Source: JAVVHH01 sp964657565
Lineage (GTDB): Bacteria > Pseudomonadota > Alphaproteobacteria > Acetobacterales > Acetobacteraceae
Direction of reading: 5' to 3'
DNA: 64,000 bases
Assembly (NCBI GenBank): GCA_964657565.1
Contig: CAZZVQ010000004.1
Span: forward strand, 1 to 64,000
Made by a program: the position numbers and the translations under genes. The notes beneath the pieces were generated by a model that did no database searches, was not told the DNA's origin, and was given only the letters and a program-made list of their open reading frames with translations. Shown here piece by piece: positions 1 to 8,326 of this stretch (the stretch's first letter is position 1; each line of letters starts with the position of its first letter).

Positions 1-786
1 CGCGACCATCAGCAGCAGCGCGAGCGCTGCGGCCATCGGCCAGTCGAACGTCAGCATGGATTGCTGCCACACGAGCGCAGGCAGATAGACCAGCCGGCCG
101 CCCCCGATGATGCTCTGCGAGATGAACGCGGTCGATGACGACGCGAAGGCCAGGCTGCCACCGGCGACCAGGCCGGGCAGCGCCGCCGGCAGCACGACCC
201 GCCACAGCGTCCGCGCCAACGACGCGCCCAACACGGCCGACGCATCCAGCAACGCGGGGTTCAAACGGCCCAGGGCGGACATCAGCGGCAGCAGGATCAA
301 CGGCATCTCGATCTGCGCCAGGGCCAAGATCAGCCCCGGCTCCGTCTGCAGCAACTGCACGGGACCGCTGGCCAGTCCGGTCGCTTGCAGCACCGTGCTC
401 AGCACGCCCTCCCGCCCCAGGATGGCGATCCACGCGAAGCTGCGCACCACCACGGACGTCAGCAGCGGCAGCACGGCAGCGATCAGGATGACCCGGCGCA
501 ATGCTGGCCCCGCCACCATGTGGACCAACGCCAGCGGGATCGCGAGGCACGACGTGGCCAGCACCGTCAGCGCCCCGAGCTTCACCGTATTGGCCAACGC
601 CCGCCAGTTGAACGGATCGCCGAACAACTCGGACCACGCCCGCAGGCTGAACGCGTGCAGCGTCTCGTCCGTGGCAAACGACGTCGCCGCCAGCAACAGC
701 AGCGGCGCCGCGAACAGCATCAGATGGGCCAGCGCCAACGGCATCACGAGCAGGACCGGGCCCGACATGATGCTGTCCCGCCGCAT
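1..786 (-). CDS. ABC transporter permease, PotB-like (3' truncated by window edge)
   Basis: Inner-membrane permease of a spermidine/putrescine-type (PotB/CysTW-like) importer. The reading frame runs from the ATG at 786 to the first base of the window with no stop, so about 262 residues are visible and the C-terminus is missing. Several hydrophobic segments are clear (for example PVLLVMPLALAHLMLF near the start), and the EAA-like loop reads near LNPALLDASAVLGAS. Its ATG overlaps the stop of the solute-binding gene by one base (TAATG), so the two are translationally coupled. The family is certain; the substrate is not. Confidence 0.88.
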   Translation of the reverse strand, partial: MRRDSIMSGPVLLVMPLALAHLMLFAAPLLLLAATSFATDETLHAFSLRAWSELFGDPFNWRALANTVKLGALTVLATSCLAIPLALVHMVAGPALRRVILIAAVLPLLTSVVVRSFAWIAILGREGVLSTVLQATGLASGPVQLLQTEPGLILALAQIEMPLILLPLMSALGRLNPALLDASAVLGASLARTLWRVVLPAALPGLVAGGSLAFASSSTAFISQSIIGGGRLVYLPALVWQQSMLTFDWPMAAALALLLMVA

Positions 787-1805
787 TACTTCGTCATTTC
801 CTTGTTGAACCGGTCGATCCACTTGGCGCGGAGCGGATTGATCTTGGACCAGTCATACGTGTTGAACTTGTCGATGTCGGTGACGCTCTTCATCGGCACG
901 TTCGGCCCGGGATCGACGTCCTTGTTCACGGGCGTCAAGAAGTAGGGCGTCTTGGCCAACGCGTCCTGGACCGGGGTCGACAGCACGGTATCGAGGTAGG
1001 CGTACGCCTGGTCGACGTTCTTGGCGCCCTTGGCGACATGCATGGTGGTCACGAAGGCCGACCCGCCGGTATCGGGCACCACGAACTCGATGTCGACACC
1101 GCGGGCCTGCAGCGCCGTCACCGTCTGCGTGTTGATATACATCAGATCCACCTGGCCCTGCTGGAACAGGCCCGGCAATGCGGCTGGCGTGGCGACGGCC
1201 GCGACCTTCGGCAGGATCTTGGCGATTTCGGCGAAGGCGGGTTCGACGTCGGTCTCCGAGCCGCCATACGCCTTGGCGATCTCGATCAGGCACATGGTCC
1301 CGAACGTCGTCTGGAAGCCGGTCAGCCCGAGATGGGAGGCGAACTCCGGCTTGAACAGATCCTTCCACCCCGTCGGCTTCGGGATCTTCTTGGGGTTGTA
1401 GGCGATGCCGACGACCTGCGCGGCGACCGCGATCCCGTATGTGTCGGCCAGGGAGGCCGGCACCTTGTCGGCATTCTTCAGCCGCTTCGGGTCGAACGGT
1501 TCGAACAAATTATAGTCGATGCCGGACGCGCGCGGGCCGGGATCGAGCAGGAACACGTCGAACGACGGGTTGCCCCGGGCGGCGCGCGCCTTGGCGATCT
1601 CGTCGACCGCGAACAGCGCCTCGAACGCCACGTCGGTATTGGCGTCGGCCTTCAGCGCAGGCACCACGACCGCGCGGTAGGCATCTTCCCACGCACCGGG
1701 ATAGATCGCCGCGGTCAGGCTGCCGGCGGCCCGAGCGTCACGGCCGGCGAGCAAGGTGGCAGCGCCGAGCGAGGCGCCGAGCAGGGAGCGGCGGGTGGGA
1801 AACAT
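786..1805 (-). CDS. Extracellular solute-binding protein of a PotD-like ABC importer
   Basis: Periplasmic binding protein of about 339 residues. The chosen ATG at 1805 has a GGAGG Shine-Dalgarno about 7 bases upstream and gives a twin-arginine-like signal peptide (TRRSLLGASLGAATLLAG). Upstream in-frame codons would only extend into the ATPase gene. The fold is the family 1/PotD type: residues such as TGWKDLFKPEFASHLGLTGF and YINTQTVTALQARGVDIEFV match this class. It lies between the ATPase and the permease on the minus strand. The ligand cannot be read from sequence; polyamine, iron-chelate or amino-acid derivatives are all possible. Confidence 0.87.
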   Translation of the reverse strand: MFPTRRSLLGASLGAATLLAGRDARAAGSLTAAIYPGAWEDAYRAVVVPALKADANTDVAFEALFAVDEIAKARAARGNPSFDVFLLDPGPRASGIDYNLFEPFDPKRLKNADKVPASLADTYGIAVAAQVVGIAYNPKKIPKPTGWKDLFKPEFASHLGLTGFQTTFGTMCLIEIAKAYGGSETDVEPAFAEIAKILPKVAAVATPAALPGLFQQGQVDLMYINTQTVTALQARGVDIEFVVPDTGGSAFVTTMHVAKGAKNVDQAYAYLDTVLSTPVQDALAKTPYFLTPVNKDVDPGPNVPMKSVTDIDKFNTYDWSKINPLRAKWIDRFNKEMTK

Positions 1806-1807
1806 GG

Positions 1808-2941
1808 CTAACCTCCGGAACTGTTGGCAGAGAACAGGGCCGGCCGCGCCGATGGCGCCAGGCCGACATACACGCGGCCGGGCGGCCGGGTGGCTGCCGC
1901 GCGCGGTTCGGTGACTTTCATGGCAAGTTCGCCGACGCTGACGTCGTGCACCACCGTGCCCCCGATCGGGGCGGACTGGCGCAACTCGGCCGGCAGCCGG
2001 TCGGGCGCCGGGTCGTCGAACAGCATGAGGTGCTCCGGCCGCGCGGAAACCACCACCCGGCTCTCGCGGCCGAGGCCGGTTCGGTTGTCGACGACGATTC
2101 GGGCGCCGCCATCCAGCATGACGGTGCAATCGTCGCCGGCGGCGTCGGCGATGCGCCCGGGTATCTCGACGCTGGCGCCGACGAAACCGGCGACGAACCG
2201 GTTGCTGGGCGCATCATACACCGTGGCGGGCGCATCGAGCTGTTCCAGCCGTCCGGCGCGCATCACCGCCATCCGGTCGGCCATGCTCATCGCCTCGTCC
2301 TGATCATGCGTCACCATCACCGCCGTCAGCCCCAGGCGGCGCTGCAGCCGCTTGATCTCGAGCTGCAAATCCAGCCGAAGCGCACGGTCCAAGGCGGCAA
2401 ACGGTTCATCGAGGAGCAAAACCGCCGGCTCCGTGACGATCGCGCGGGCCAGCGACACGCGCTGCTGCTGGCCGCCGGACAGCTGGCTGGGCCGACGACC
2501 GGCGAACCGGCCCATCTGCACCGCATCCAGCGCCGCCGCGACCCGCGTGCCGATCGCGCTGCGGGCCACACCGCGGGCCTGCAGGCCGTAGGCGACGTTC
2601 TCCGCCACCGTCATATTCGGAAACAGCGCGTAATTCTGGAACACCATGCCCACCCGCCGCCGACCCGGCGGCAGATGGTCCACCGGTGCCCGATCGAACA
2701 GGATCCGCCCGGCGGTAGGCCGCATGAAACCGGCGATGGCGCGGAGCAGCGTCGTCTTTCCGCAACCGGACGGCCCCAGCAAGGCCACCAGTTCGCCAGG
2801 CTCGACCCGGAGCGTCACCCGGTCGACGATCGTCGTCTTGCCATAGGCCAGCGTCACCGCCTCGATGTCGAGCCGGTGGCCACCCTGCGTCTCGCTTTGC
2901 ACCATTCCTGCGTCCATGATGCCTGCTCGGATGCAAATCAT
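1808..2941 (-). CDS. ABC transporter ATP-binding protein, PotA-like
   Basis: Cytoplasmic ATPase of the importer encoded with the two genes that follow on the minus strand. It shows a Walker A (GPSGCGKTT, about residues 56-64), Q-loop (VFQNYALFPNMTV), signature LSGGQQQRVSLARA, Walker B LLLDEPFAALD and H-loop VTHDQDEA. A C-terminal TOBE-like regulatory domain follows. The start is uncertain: the first ATG (2941) has no good ribosome site, while in-frame ATGs at 2917 and 2905 remain upstream of the ABC core. The solute-binding gene starts just 3 bases after this gene's stop. Confidence 0.88.
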   Translation of the reverse strand: MICIRAGIMDAGMVQSETQGGHRLDIEAVTLAYGKTTIVDRVTLRVEPGELVALLGPSGCGKTTLLRAIAGFMRPTAGRILFDRAPVDHLPPGRRRVGMVFQNYALFPNMTVAENVAYGLQARGVARSAIGTRVAAALDAVQMGRFAGRRPSQLSGGQQQRVSLARAIVTEPAVLLLDEPFAALDRALRLDLQLEIKRLQRRLGLTAVMVTHDQDEAMSMADRMAVMRAGRLEQLDAPATVYDAPSNRFVAGFVGASVEIPGRIADAAGDDCTVMLDGGARIVVDNRTGLGRESRVVVSARPEHLMLFDDPAPDRLPAELRQSAPIGGTVVHDVSVGELAMKVTEPRAAATRPPGRVYVGLAPSARPALFSANSSGG

Positions 2942-3059
2942 GCGCCAGTCTCGGACCGAGCAGGCTTGGATGCCTTACGAGTTCAGCAATAGGCGATGCG
3001 TTAACGAATCTTTCAGTTCCTCCATCTAAGTTGTCGGGGATCGCGCGAGGACTCATGCT

Positions 3060-3653
3060 TTGAAGGGTTTGGTATTCACGGAGTTCTTGCGGCACGTCGA
3101 AGAGCAACACGGGGACGAAACCCTCGACGACGTGATCGTCTCGGCCAACCTCCCCCATGGCGGCGCCTACACGAGCGTCGGCACGTATCCATTCGAGGAA
3201 ATGGTGACGCTGGTTGGCGCCTGCACGGCGGCGACGGGGAAGTCGGTCACCGAAACGCTCGACGGCTTCGGGCAGCACTGCTTTTCCAGCTGGGTCAACT
3301 ATGTGCCGTCTTTCTTCGGCCCCGATCGGAAGCTGTTCGACATCCTATCCGAGATCAATCAGTTCCACGAATGCGAGGTTCGTAAGCTGTATCCGGATGC
3401 GGAGCTACCAACCTTCTCGGTCGAAGCTCGCGACGAGCGGGTCCTGGTGATCGGTTATCATAGCCCGAAGAACCTGACCGATCTGGCGATGGGCGTGATC
3501 AGGGGAGCCGCCGCTCATCTCGGGCTATCGATAGACATAACGGCTGAGCCGGCTGAAGGACCGCTCGGACCGTATGCGCGACTCAGGGTCGAGTTGCTTG
3601 GATCAGCTCCCTCGGACAAACAGCGCCAGTGTCCGAAGCTGCGCAGGAGCTGA
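3060..3653 (+). CDS. H-NOX (heme NO/O2-binding) domain protein
   Basis: Predicted gas-sensing protein of 197 residues. The start is TTG at 3060, giving the family-typical MKG N-terminus with an AGGAC ribosome site 8 bases upstream; an out-of-frame ATG just before it meets a stop at once. The fold signature is strong: NLPHGGAYTSVGTYP and EVRKLYPDAELP. Two heme-contact positions look altered. Anchoring on EVRKLYP puts Glu104 at the usual proximal-histidine position, with His103 one residue earlier, and the Y-x-S-x-R propionate motif reads YHSPK. It overlaps the GGDEF-EAL gene by 25 bases, which implies that NO or redox controls c-di-GMP. Codon use is less GC-rich than in flanking genes. Confidence 0.88.
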   Translation: MKGLVFTEFLRHVEEQHGDETLDDVIVSANLPHGGAYTSVGTYPFEEMVTLVGACTAATGKSVTETLDGFGQHCFSSWVNYVPSFFGPDRKLFDILSEINQFHECEVRKLYPDAELPTFSVEARDERVLVIGYHSPKNLTDLAMGVIRGAAAHLGLSIDITAEPAEGPLGPYARLRVELLGSAPSDKQRQCPKLRRS

Positions 3654-5209
3654 CACGCCGCCTGGCGCGCATCGAGCGTCGGGCGGAGCGCGAGGCAGCG
3701 GGTCGGCTCGAAGCCGAGCGCTTGCTGGAAAGCAAAAGTCTCGAACTGTATCAAGCGAACAAGTTGCTCGTGGCGCTCAATGCCGATTTGGAACGGCGCG
3801 TGCAGTTGCGGACCAAAGACGTGGAGAGGGAACGGCGCATCGCCGTCGAGCTTGCAGAGCGGGACCTGCTGACGGGACTGGCCAACCGCGCGCGCTTTCA
3901 ATCTCACCTGTCGTCGACAGTCCTCAACTGTGCTGAGACTGGGGATCAGGCTGCACTGATGCTCATCGATCTCGACCAGTTCAAACAAGTGAATGACCGG
4001 CTGGGTCACGCCGCCGGAGACGCCCTGCTGATCGAGATTGCCGGGCGGCTTCGAGGCGTCATCGGAGACGATGACCTGGTCGCACGGCTCGGCGGCGATG
4101 AGTTCGCCATCGTGATGTCTCATCCGTCCGGGGCCCTCACCGCCGGGATCGCGATGGCCAGACGCATTCGGGATGCGTTGAGCGCACCGTGCACGATTGA
4201 GGGCCTCCCTATGCTGGCGTCCTGCTCGATCGGAATTGCGGCGTTCCCGGTGCATGCGACCGTCGGGGCAGACCTGATGCGCTATGCCGATCTCGCGCTT
4301 TTCACCGCGAAAGCGCGCGGACGCCGCAGCGTTGCAACGTTCAAGGCGACGATGCTCGCGGAGTTCGAAGACCGCAATCAACTCGAACTCGATCTGCTGG
4401 AGGCGATCAGCACGAACGCGATCTCCGTCCACCTGCAGCCGATCGTCGATACGAGGACTCGACGGATTGTCGCCGCGGAGGTGCTCGCTCGCTGGTGTCA
4501 CCCGACCCGCGGAGTGATTTCGCCAGAACGCTTCATCCGGATCGCTGAAGAACGCGGGCTCATCGAGACCTTGGGCCTGCAGGTCCTGCGCGCTGGCTGC
4601 CAGGAGGCGCTGCCAATCCTGCGCGCAGGATTGATGAAGCGGATCTCGGTCAACATGTCCCCGCTTCAACTACAGAGTATCGATATCGTCGAGCAAGTAT
4701 GTGCCACGCTCGAAGAGTTTGACCTGGACCCTGGGCAGTTGCTGATAGAAGTGACCGAAAGCGTTATGCTGACGGATCATCCCATCGTGCGGGCGTCCCT
4801 CGAGAAGTTCTGGAGCCGCGGCATCAATTTGGCGCTCGACGACTTTGGTGCGGGTTATTCCAACTTGTCCTATCTCACCCGGCTTCGGGTCAGCGTGCTC
4901 AAGATCGACCGGGGTTTCGTCGGCGACCTGAAAGCCGGCTCCGCCACCGCTGCCGTGATCCGCAGCATCACCGAACTCGCTCACGAGTTGGGCTTGTCCG
5001 TCGTCGTCGAAGGTGTGGAAACCGTGGAGCAACTCCGGCTGCTTACGGTCTTCGGCTGCAACTTCGCCCAAGGCTACCTCTTCTCCAAACCGCTTTCGCC
5101 CGACGATTTCAGGAAGCTGCTCGAGGCCGACCGGAGACGGACAATCGGTGACCACCGCCCGAAAGTTCTGAGCGCGATCCTCACCGGTACCTCCGGGGCG
5201 ACCGCTTGA
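3629..5209 (+). CDS. GGDEF-EAL domain protein (c-di-GMP turnover), H-NOX partner
   Basis: Cytoplasmic 526-residue protein with no membrane segment. The GTG start at 3629 lies inside the H-NOX gene. Residues 1-75 form a charged coiled coil. The GGDEF domain (about 78-240) keeps GGDEF at 155-159 but lacks the RxxD inhibitory site (glycine stands at the Arg position). The EAL domain (about 260-500) has EVL at 284-286, VNMSPLQL, EVTES, DDFGAGYSNLSYL (404-416), Lys425 and EGVET, so the phosphodiesterase metal and catalytic residues are present. In known H-NOX pairs the gas sensor modulates such an enzyme; which activity dominates here cannot be said. Confidence 0.93.
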   Translation: MSEAAQELTRRLARIERRAEREAAGRLEAERLLESKSLELYQANKLLVALNADLERRVQLRTKDVERERRIAVELAERDLLTGLANRARFQSHLSSTVLNCAETGDQAALMLIDLDQFKQVNDRLGHAAGDALLIEIAGRLRGVIGDDDLVARLGGDEFAIVMSHPSGALTAGIAMARRIRDALSAPCTIEGLPMLASCSIGIAAFPVHATVGADLMRYADLALFTAKARGRRSVATFKATMLAEFEDRNQLELDLLEAISTNAISVHLQPIVDTRTRRIVAAEVLARWCHPTRGVISPERFIRIAEERGLIETLGLQVLRAGCQEALPILRAGLMKRISVNMSPLQLQSIDIVEQVCATLEEFDLDPGQLLIEVTESVMLTDHPIVRASLEKFWSRGINLALDDFGAGYSNLSYLTRLRVSVLKIDRGFVGDLKAGSATAAVIRSITELAHELGLSVVVEGVETVEQLRLLTVFGCNFAQGYLFSKPLSPDDFRKLLEADRRRTIGDHRPKVLSAILTGTSGATA

Positions 5210-5264
5210 CTGCATCTACATGGTCGCACAAGTCGGCCTGACATAGGGAGTCGGCAGAGCGGCG

Positions 5265-5930
5265 TCAGATCCGGTGCTGGAACGGGAGCGCCCGGCCCGA
5301 TCGCAGGCGATAGAGGCTAGCCGGACGGTGTGCCCCGATCCGGCGGGTGTCAGCTGTCTCCACGATCTCCTGGTCCAGGATCTTCCGGCGGAACGAAGCC
5401 GGATCCAGCCGTGTCCCCAGCACCTGCTGATAGACGGCGTGCAGCTCCGTCAAGGTGAACAGCGGCGGCAACAGGAAAGCCGGCAGCGCGGAGTAGCTCG
5501 ACTTGCCGCGCAGGCGCACCACACTCGCCTCGATGATCGCCGCATGGTCGAACGCCAGAGGCGGCAAGTCGTCGACCGGATGCAGCGACAAGGAAGCCTC
5601 GGCCGCCACCAGATCGGCCTCCGGCATCAGCGCGAAATAGGCGACGGTCAACGACCAGCCGCGAGGATCCCGCGCGGCGCCGCTGAACGTGCCGAGCTGC
5701 TCGAGGAAGCGGCAGTCGACCTTCGCCTTGTCGCGCAGGATACGCGCGGCCGAGGCTTCGAGCGTGGCGTCCTCGGGCACATGGACGTAGCCGCCGGGCA
5801 GGGCGGCGACACCAGCGAAAGGCTCCTGCTCCCGCCGGATCAGCCCGACCGACAGCGACCCGGCGCGCAACGTGAGCAGCACGACATCGACCGTGGCGAT
5901 CGGAGCAGGGAAATCTGGCTTTCTTGGCAT
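5265..5930 (-). CDS. nrtR: NrtR-type NUDIX-fold transcriptional repressor of NAD metabolism
   Basis: A 221-residue protein with an N-terminal NUDIX-like fold (about 1-140) and a C-terminal winged-helix DNA-binding domain (about 150-221, including SFRRKILDQEIVETADTRR). The Nudix box is degenerate: the catalytic RExxEE glutamates are replaced around ASAARILRDKAKV. It should therefore bind an NAD-related ligand rather than hydrolyse it, as known for NrtR. It is divergent from prs-nadV, the classic NrtR target, with a perfect inverted repeat 8 bases upstream of its ATG. The family assignment rests on both the domain order and this context. Confidence 0.88.
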   Translation of the reverse strand: MPRKPDFPAPIATVDVVLLTLRAGSLSVGLIRREQEPFAGVAALPGGYVHVPEDATLEASAARILRDKAKVDCRFLEQLGTFSGAARDPRGWSLTVAYFALMPEADLVAAEASLSLHPVDDLPPLAFDHAAIIEASVVRLRGKSSYSALPAFLLPPLFTLTELHAVYQQVLGTRLDPASFRRKILDQEIVETADTRRIGAHRPASLYRLRSGRALPFQHRI

Positions 5931-5937
5931 GACCGAC

Positions 5938-5958
5938 TAATATGTATCTTGCATATTA
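5938..5958. promoter_or_regulatory. Putative NrtR operator
   Basis: Perfect inverted repeat TAATATG, 7-base spacer, CATATTA, total 21 bp. It is strikingly AT-rich in a GC-rich region and sits between the divergent nrtR and prs genes, 8 bases from the nrtR start codon. NrtR proteins are known to bind palindromes of about this length near NAD salvage genes, so autoregulation and repression of prs-nadV is the straightforward inference. Confidence 0.7.
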
Positions 5959-6024
5959 CATCATGATAGGCCATCTTCGCCTCATTGGAAAGCTCGAACC
6001 AAGCTCTCCCGGAGCCCCGGACCC

Positions 6025-6822
6025 ATGCGCCTCACTCTCAGCCTAGCCGATCAACTCGTCGCCCTGCGCTGCTTCACCTTCCCCGGTGGCGAGATCCAGG
6101 TGCGGATCGAGGGGCCGCCGGGTCCCGCCGACGCCGTGACGATCCGCGCTGACCTGGTCGACTCCGACACGCTGATGGCGCTGCTGCTCCTCACCGACGC
6201 CGTCCGCCGCCATTACCATGATCCCGCCATCCACCTCGTCTGCCCCTATCTGCCCTATGCCAGGCAGGATCGCGTGGCCTACCCCGGCGAGGCATTGTCC
6301 GCCGCGGTCGCCTGCGGCCTGCTGAACGCACAATCCTACCGCTCGGTCGAGGTGTGGGACGCGCACAGCGACGTCTCCCTGGCGCTGCTGCACCGCGTCC
6401 GCCACCGTCCCGCGAGCGACTTCGCCGGCCCGATCGTCACGGCGCGGGACGTGATCGTCGCTCCCGACCTCGGCGCGGTGAAGCGCGCCGCCGCCTGCGC
6501 CCGCCTGGCGGGTGTCCCGCTCGTGCAAGCCGAGAAGACCCGCAGCACCGACACCGGCGCCATCACCGGCTCGGCCGTGCACAGCGAGCCGATCGGCGAC
6601 CGCGACTTCCTGATCGTGGACGACATCTGCGACGGCGGCCGCACCTTCATCGAGTTGGCCCGCGTGCTGCGGCCCCTGACCCGGGGCCGGGTCAAGCTCT
6701 ACGTCACCCACGGCATCTTCAGCGCCGGGTTCGAGGCCCTGGCCGAGACCATCGACCGCATCTACGTCGCCAACCCGTTCCCCGCCGAACTGCCGGGCTT
6801 CGTCCAGACCGTGAAAGGATAA
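6025..6822 (+). CDS. prs: Ribose-phosphate pyrophosphokinase-like protein (short form)
   Basis: Predicted to make PRPP from ribose-5-phosphate and ATP. At 265 residues it is shorter than the usual ~310-residue housekeeping enzyme. VCPYLPYARQDR (73-83), DAHSDVSL and the PRPP-binding loop VDDICDGGRTF (198-208) are intact. It is the first gene of the operon and ends 4 bases before nadV, so it probably supplies PRPP locally to nicotinamide phosphoribosyltransferase. Such short paralogues are known beside nadV in bacteria and phages; a housekeeping prs is expected elsewhere in the genome. Confidence 0.9.
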   Translation: MRLTLSLADQLVALRCFTFPGGEIQVRIEGPPGPADAVTIRADLVDSDTLMALLLLTDAVRRHYHDPAIHLVCPYLPYARQDRVAYPGEALSAAVACGLLNAQSYRSVEVWDAHSDVSLALLHRVRHRPASDFAGPIVTARDVIVAPDLGAVKRAAACARLAGVPLVQAEKTRSTDTGAITGSAVHSEPIGDRDFLIVDDICDGGRTFIELARVLRPLTRGRVKLYVTHGIFSAGFEALAETIDRIYVANPFPAELPGFVQTVKG

Positions 6823-6826
6823 CGTC

Positions 6827-8326
6827 ATGCGTATCTCCCCCCTCCACGCGACCGATTTCTACAAGACCGGCCACATCCGCCAGTATCCACCCGGCACGAG
6901 CCTGGTCTATTCCAACTTCACTTGCCGCAGCGATCGGCTGGCCGAAGTATTGCCGGATTTCGACCATAAGGTGGTGTTCTTCGGCCTACAGGGCCTCGCC
7001 CAATGGCTGCTGATCGACGCCTGGAACGACGAGTTCTTCCGCAAGCCCAAGGCGGAGGTCGTCGACGCCTACCAGCGGCGGATGGATCTCTCGCTCGGCA
7101 AGGGCGCCGTCGACGTCTCGCACATCGCCGCGCTGCACGACCTCGGCTACCTGCCGCTGCGGATCAAGGCGGTGCCGGAGGGAAGCCGGGTGCCGATGCG
7201 CATCCCGTTGCTGACCGTGGTCAACACGCATCCCGACTTCTACTGGGTGACCAACTACATCGAGACGCAACTCTCTGCCGAGCTGTGGAAGGCCGTCACC
7301 TCGGCCACCATCGCCTACGAATACCGCCGCCTGTTCGCGCGCTATGCCGAGCGCACCGGCGCCGACAAGGCCCTGCTGCCCTGGCTCGGCCACGACTTCT
7401 CCGCCCGCGGCATGTCCGGCATCAGCGACGGCGCCACCAGCGGGGCCGGGCACCTGCTGTCGTTCTGCGGCACCGACACGATCGCCGCGATCGACTACCT
7501 CGAAGCCACTTACCCGGACGCCGAACCCACGCTCATCGGCGGTTCCGTCCCCGCCACCGAGCACTCGGTGATGTGCATGGGCGGCGAGGACGACGAGATC
7601 GGCACCTTCCGGCGCCTGGTCACCGAGACCTACCCGTCCGGCATCGTCAGCATCGTCAGCGACACCTGGGATTTCTGGCGCGTGGTGACCGACTACGCCG
7701 CCGCGTTGAAGCCGGAGATCCTGGCCCGCACGCCGGACGCGCTGGGCAACGCCAAGGTGGTGTTCCGCCCCGACAGCGGCGACCCCGTCCACATCATCGC
7801 CGGCGACCCGGCCGCCGCGCCGGGGACCCCCGAGCACAAGGGCGCCGTCGAGTGCCTGTGGGACATCTTCGGCGGCACCACTACGCCCCAAGGCTATCGC
7901 GTGCTGAACCCCCGGGTCGGCATGATCTACGGCGACAGCATCACGCTCGACCGCGCCACCCGGATCCTGGAGGCCCTCGCCGCCAAGGGGTTCGCGTCGG
8001 GCAACATGGTGTTCGGCATCGGCTCCTACACCTACCAGCACGTCACCCGCGACAGCTTCGGCACCGCGATCAAGGCGACGTTCGGCGTGGTGGCCGGCGA
8101 GGACCGGGTTCTGTTCAAGGCGCCCAAGACCGACAACGGCACCAAGAACTCGGCGCGCGGGCTGCTGCGCGTGGAGCGCGAAGCAGGCGAGTTCGTGCTG
8201 CACGAACTGCAGAGCTGGGAGCAGGAAGGGCAGGGGCTATTAGAGACGGTGTTCGAGGACGGCAAGATGGTCCGCACCGAAGGCCTGGCGACGCTGCGGC
8301 AGCGTCTGTGGAGCACCAATGGCTGA
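6827..8326 (+). CDS. nadV: Nicotinamide phosphoribosyltransferase
   Basis: A 499-residue NAMPT-family enzyme that converts nicotinamide and PRPP to nicotinamide mononucleotide, the first step of non-deamidating NAD salvage. Family hallmarks are visible: an N-terminus reading HATDFYKTGHIRQYP, the DFSARGMSG segment, VPATEHSVM, and VFRPDSGDPV, which lines the phosphoribosyl site. The ribosome site AAAGGA lies at the end of prs. The next gene starts within the last codons of nadV (8-base overlap). Length matches the family. Confidence 0.95.
   Translation: MRISPLHATDFYKTGHIRQYPPGTSLVYSNFTCRSDRLAEVLPDFDHKVVFFGLQGLAQWLLIDAWNDEFFRKPKAEVVDAYQRRMDLSLGKGAVDVSHIAALHDLGYLPLRIKAVPEGSRVPMRIPLLTVVNTHPDFYWVTNYIETQLSAELWKAVTSATIAYEYRRLFARYAERTGADKALLPWLGHDFSARGMSGISDGATSGAGHLLSFCGTDTIAAIDYLEATYPDAEPTLIGGSVPATEHSVMCMGGEDDEIGTFRRLVTETYPSGIVSIVSDTWDFWRVVTDYAAALKPEILARTPDALGNAKVVFRPDSGDPVHIIAGDPAAAPGTPEHKGAVECLWDIFGGTTTPQGYRVLNPRVGMIYGDSITLDRATRILEALAAKGFASGNMVFGIGSYTYQHVTRDSFGTAIKATFGVVAGEDRVLFKAPKTDNGTKNSARGLLRVEREAGEFVLHELQSWEQEGQGLLETVFEDGKMVRTEGLATLRQRLWSTNG

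Noticed and set aside
5265..5930. Calling the 221-residue protein an active NUDIX hydrolase
   Set aside because: The catalytic glutamates of the Nudix box are missing and a winged-helix domain follows, so NrtR is the better call.
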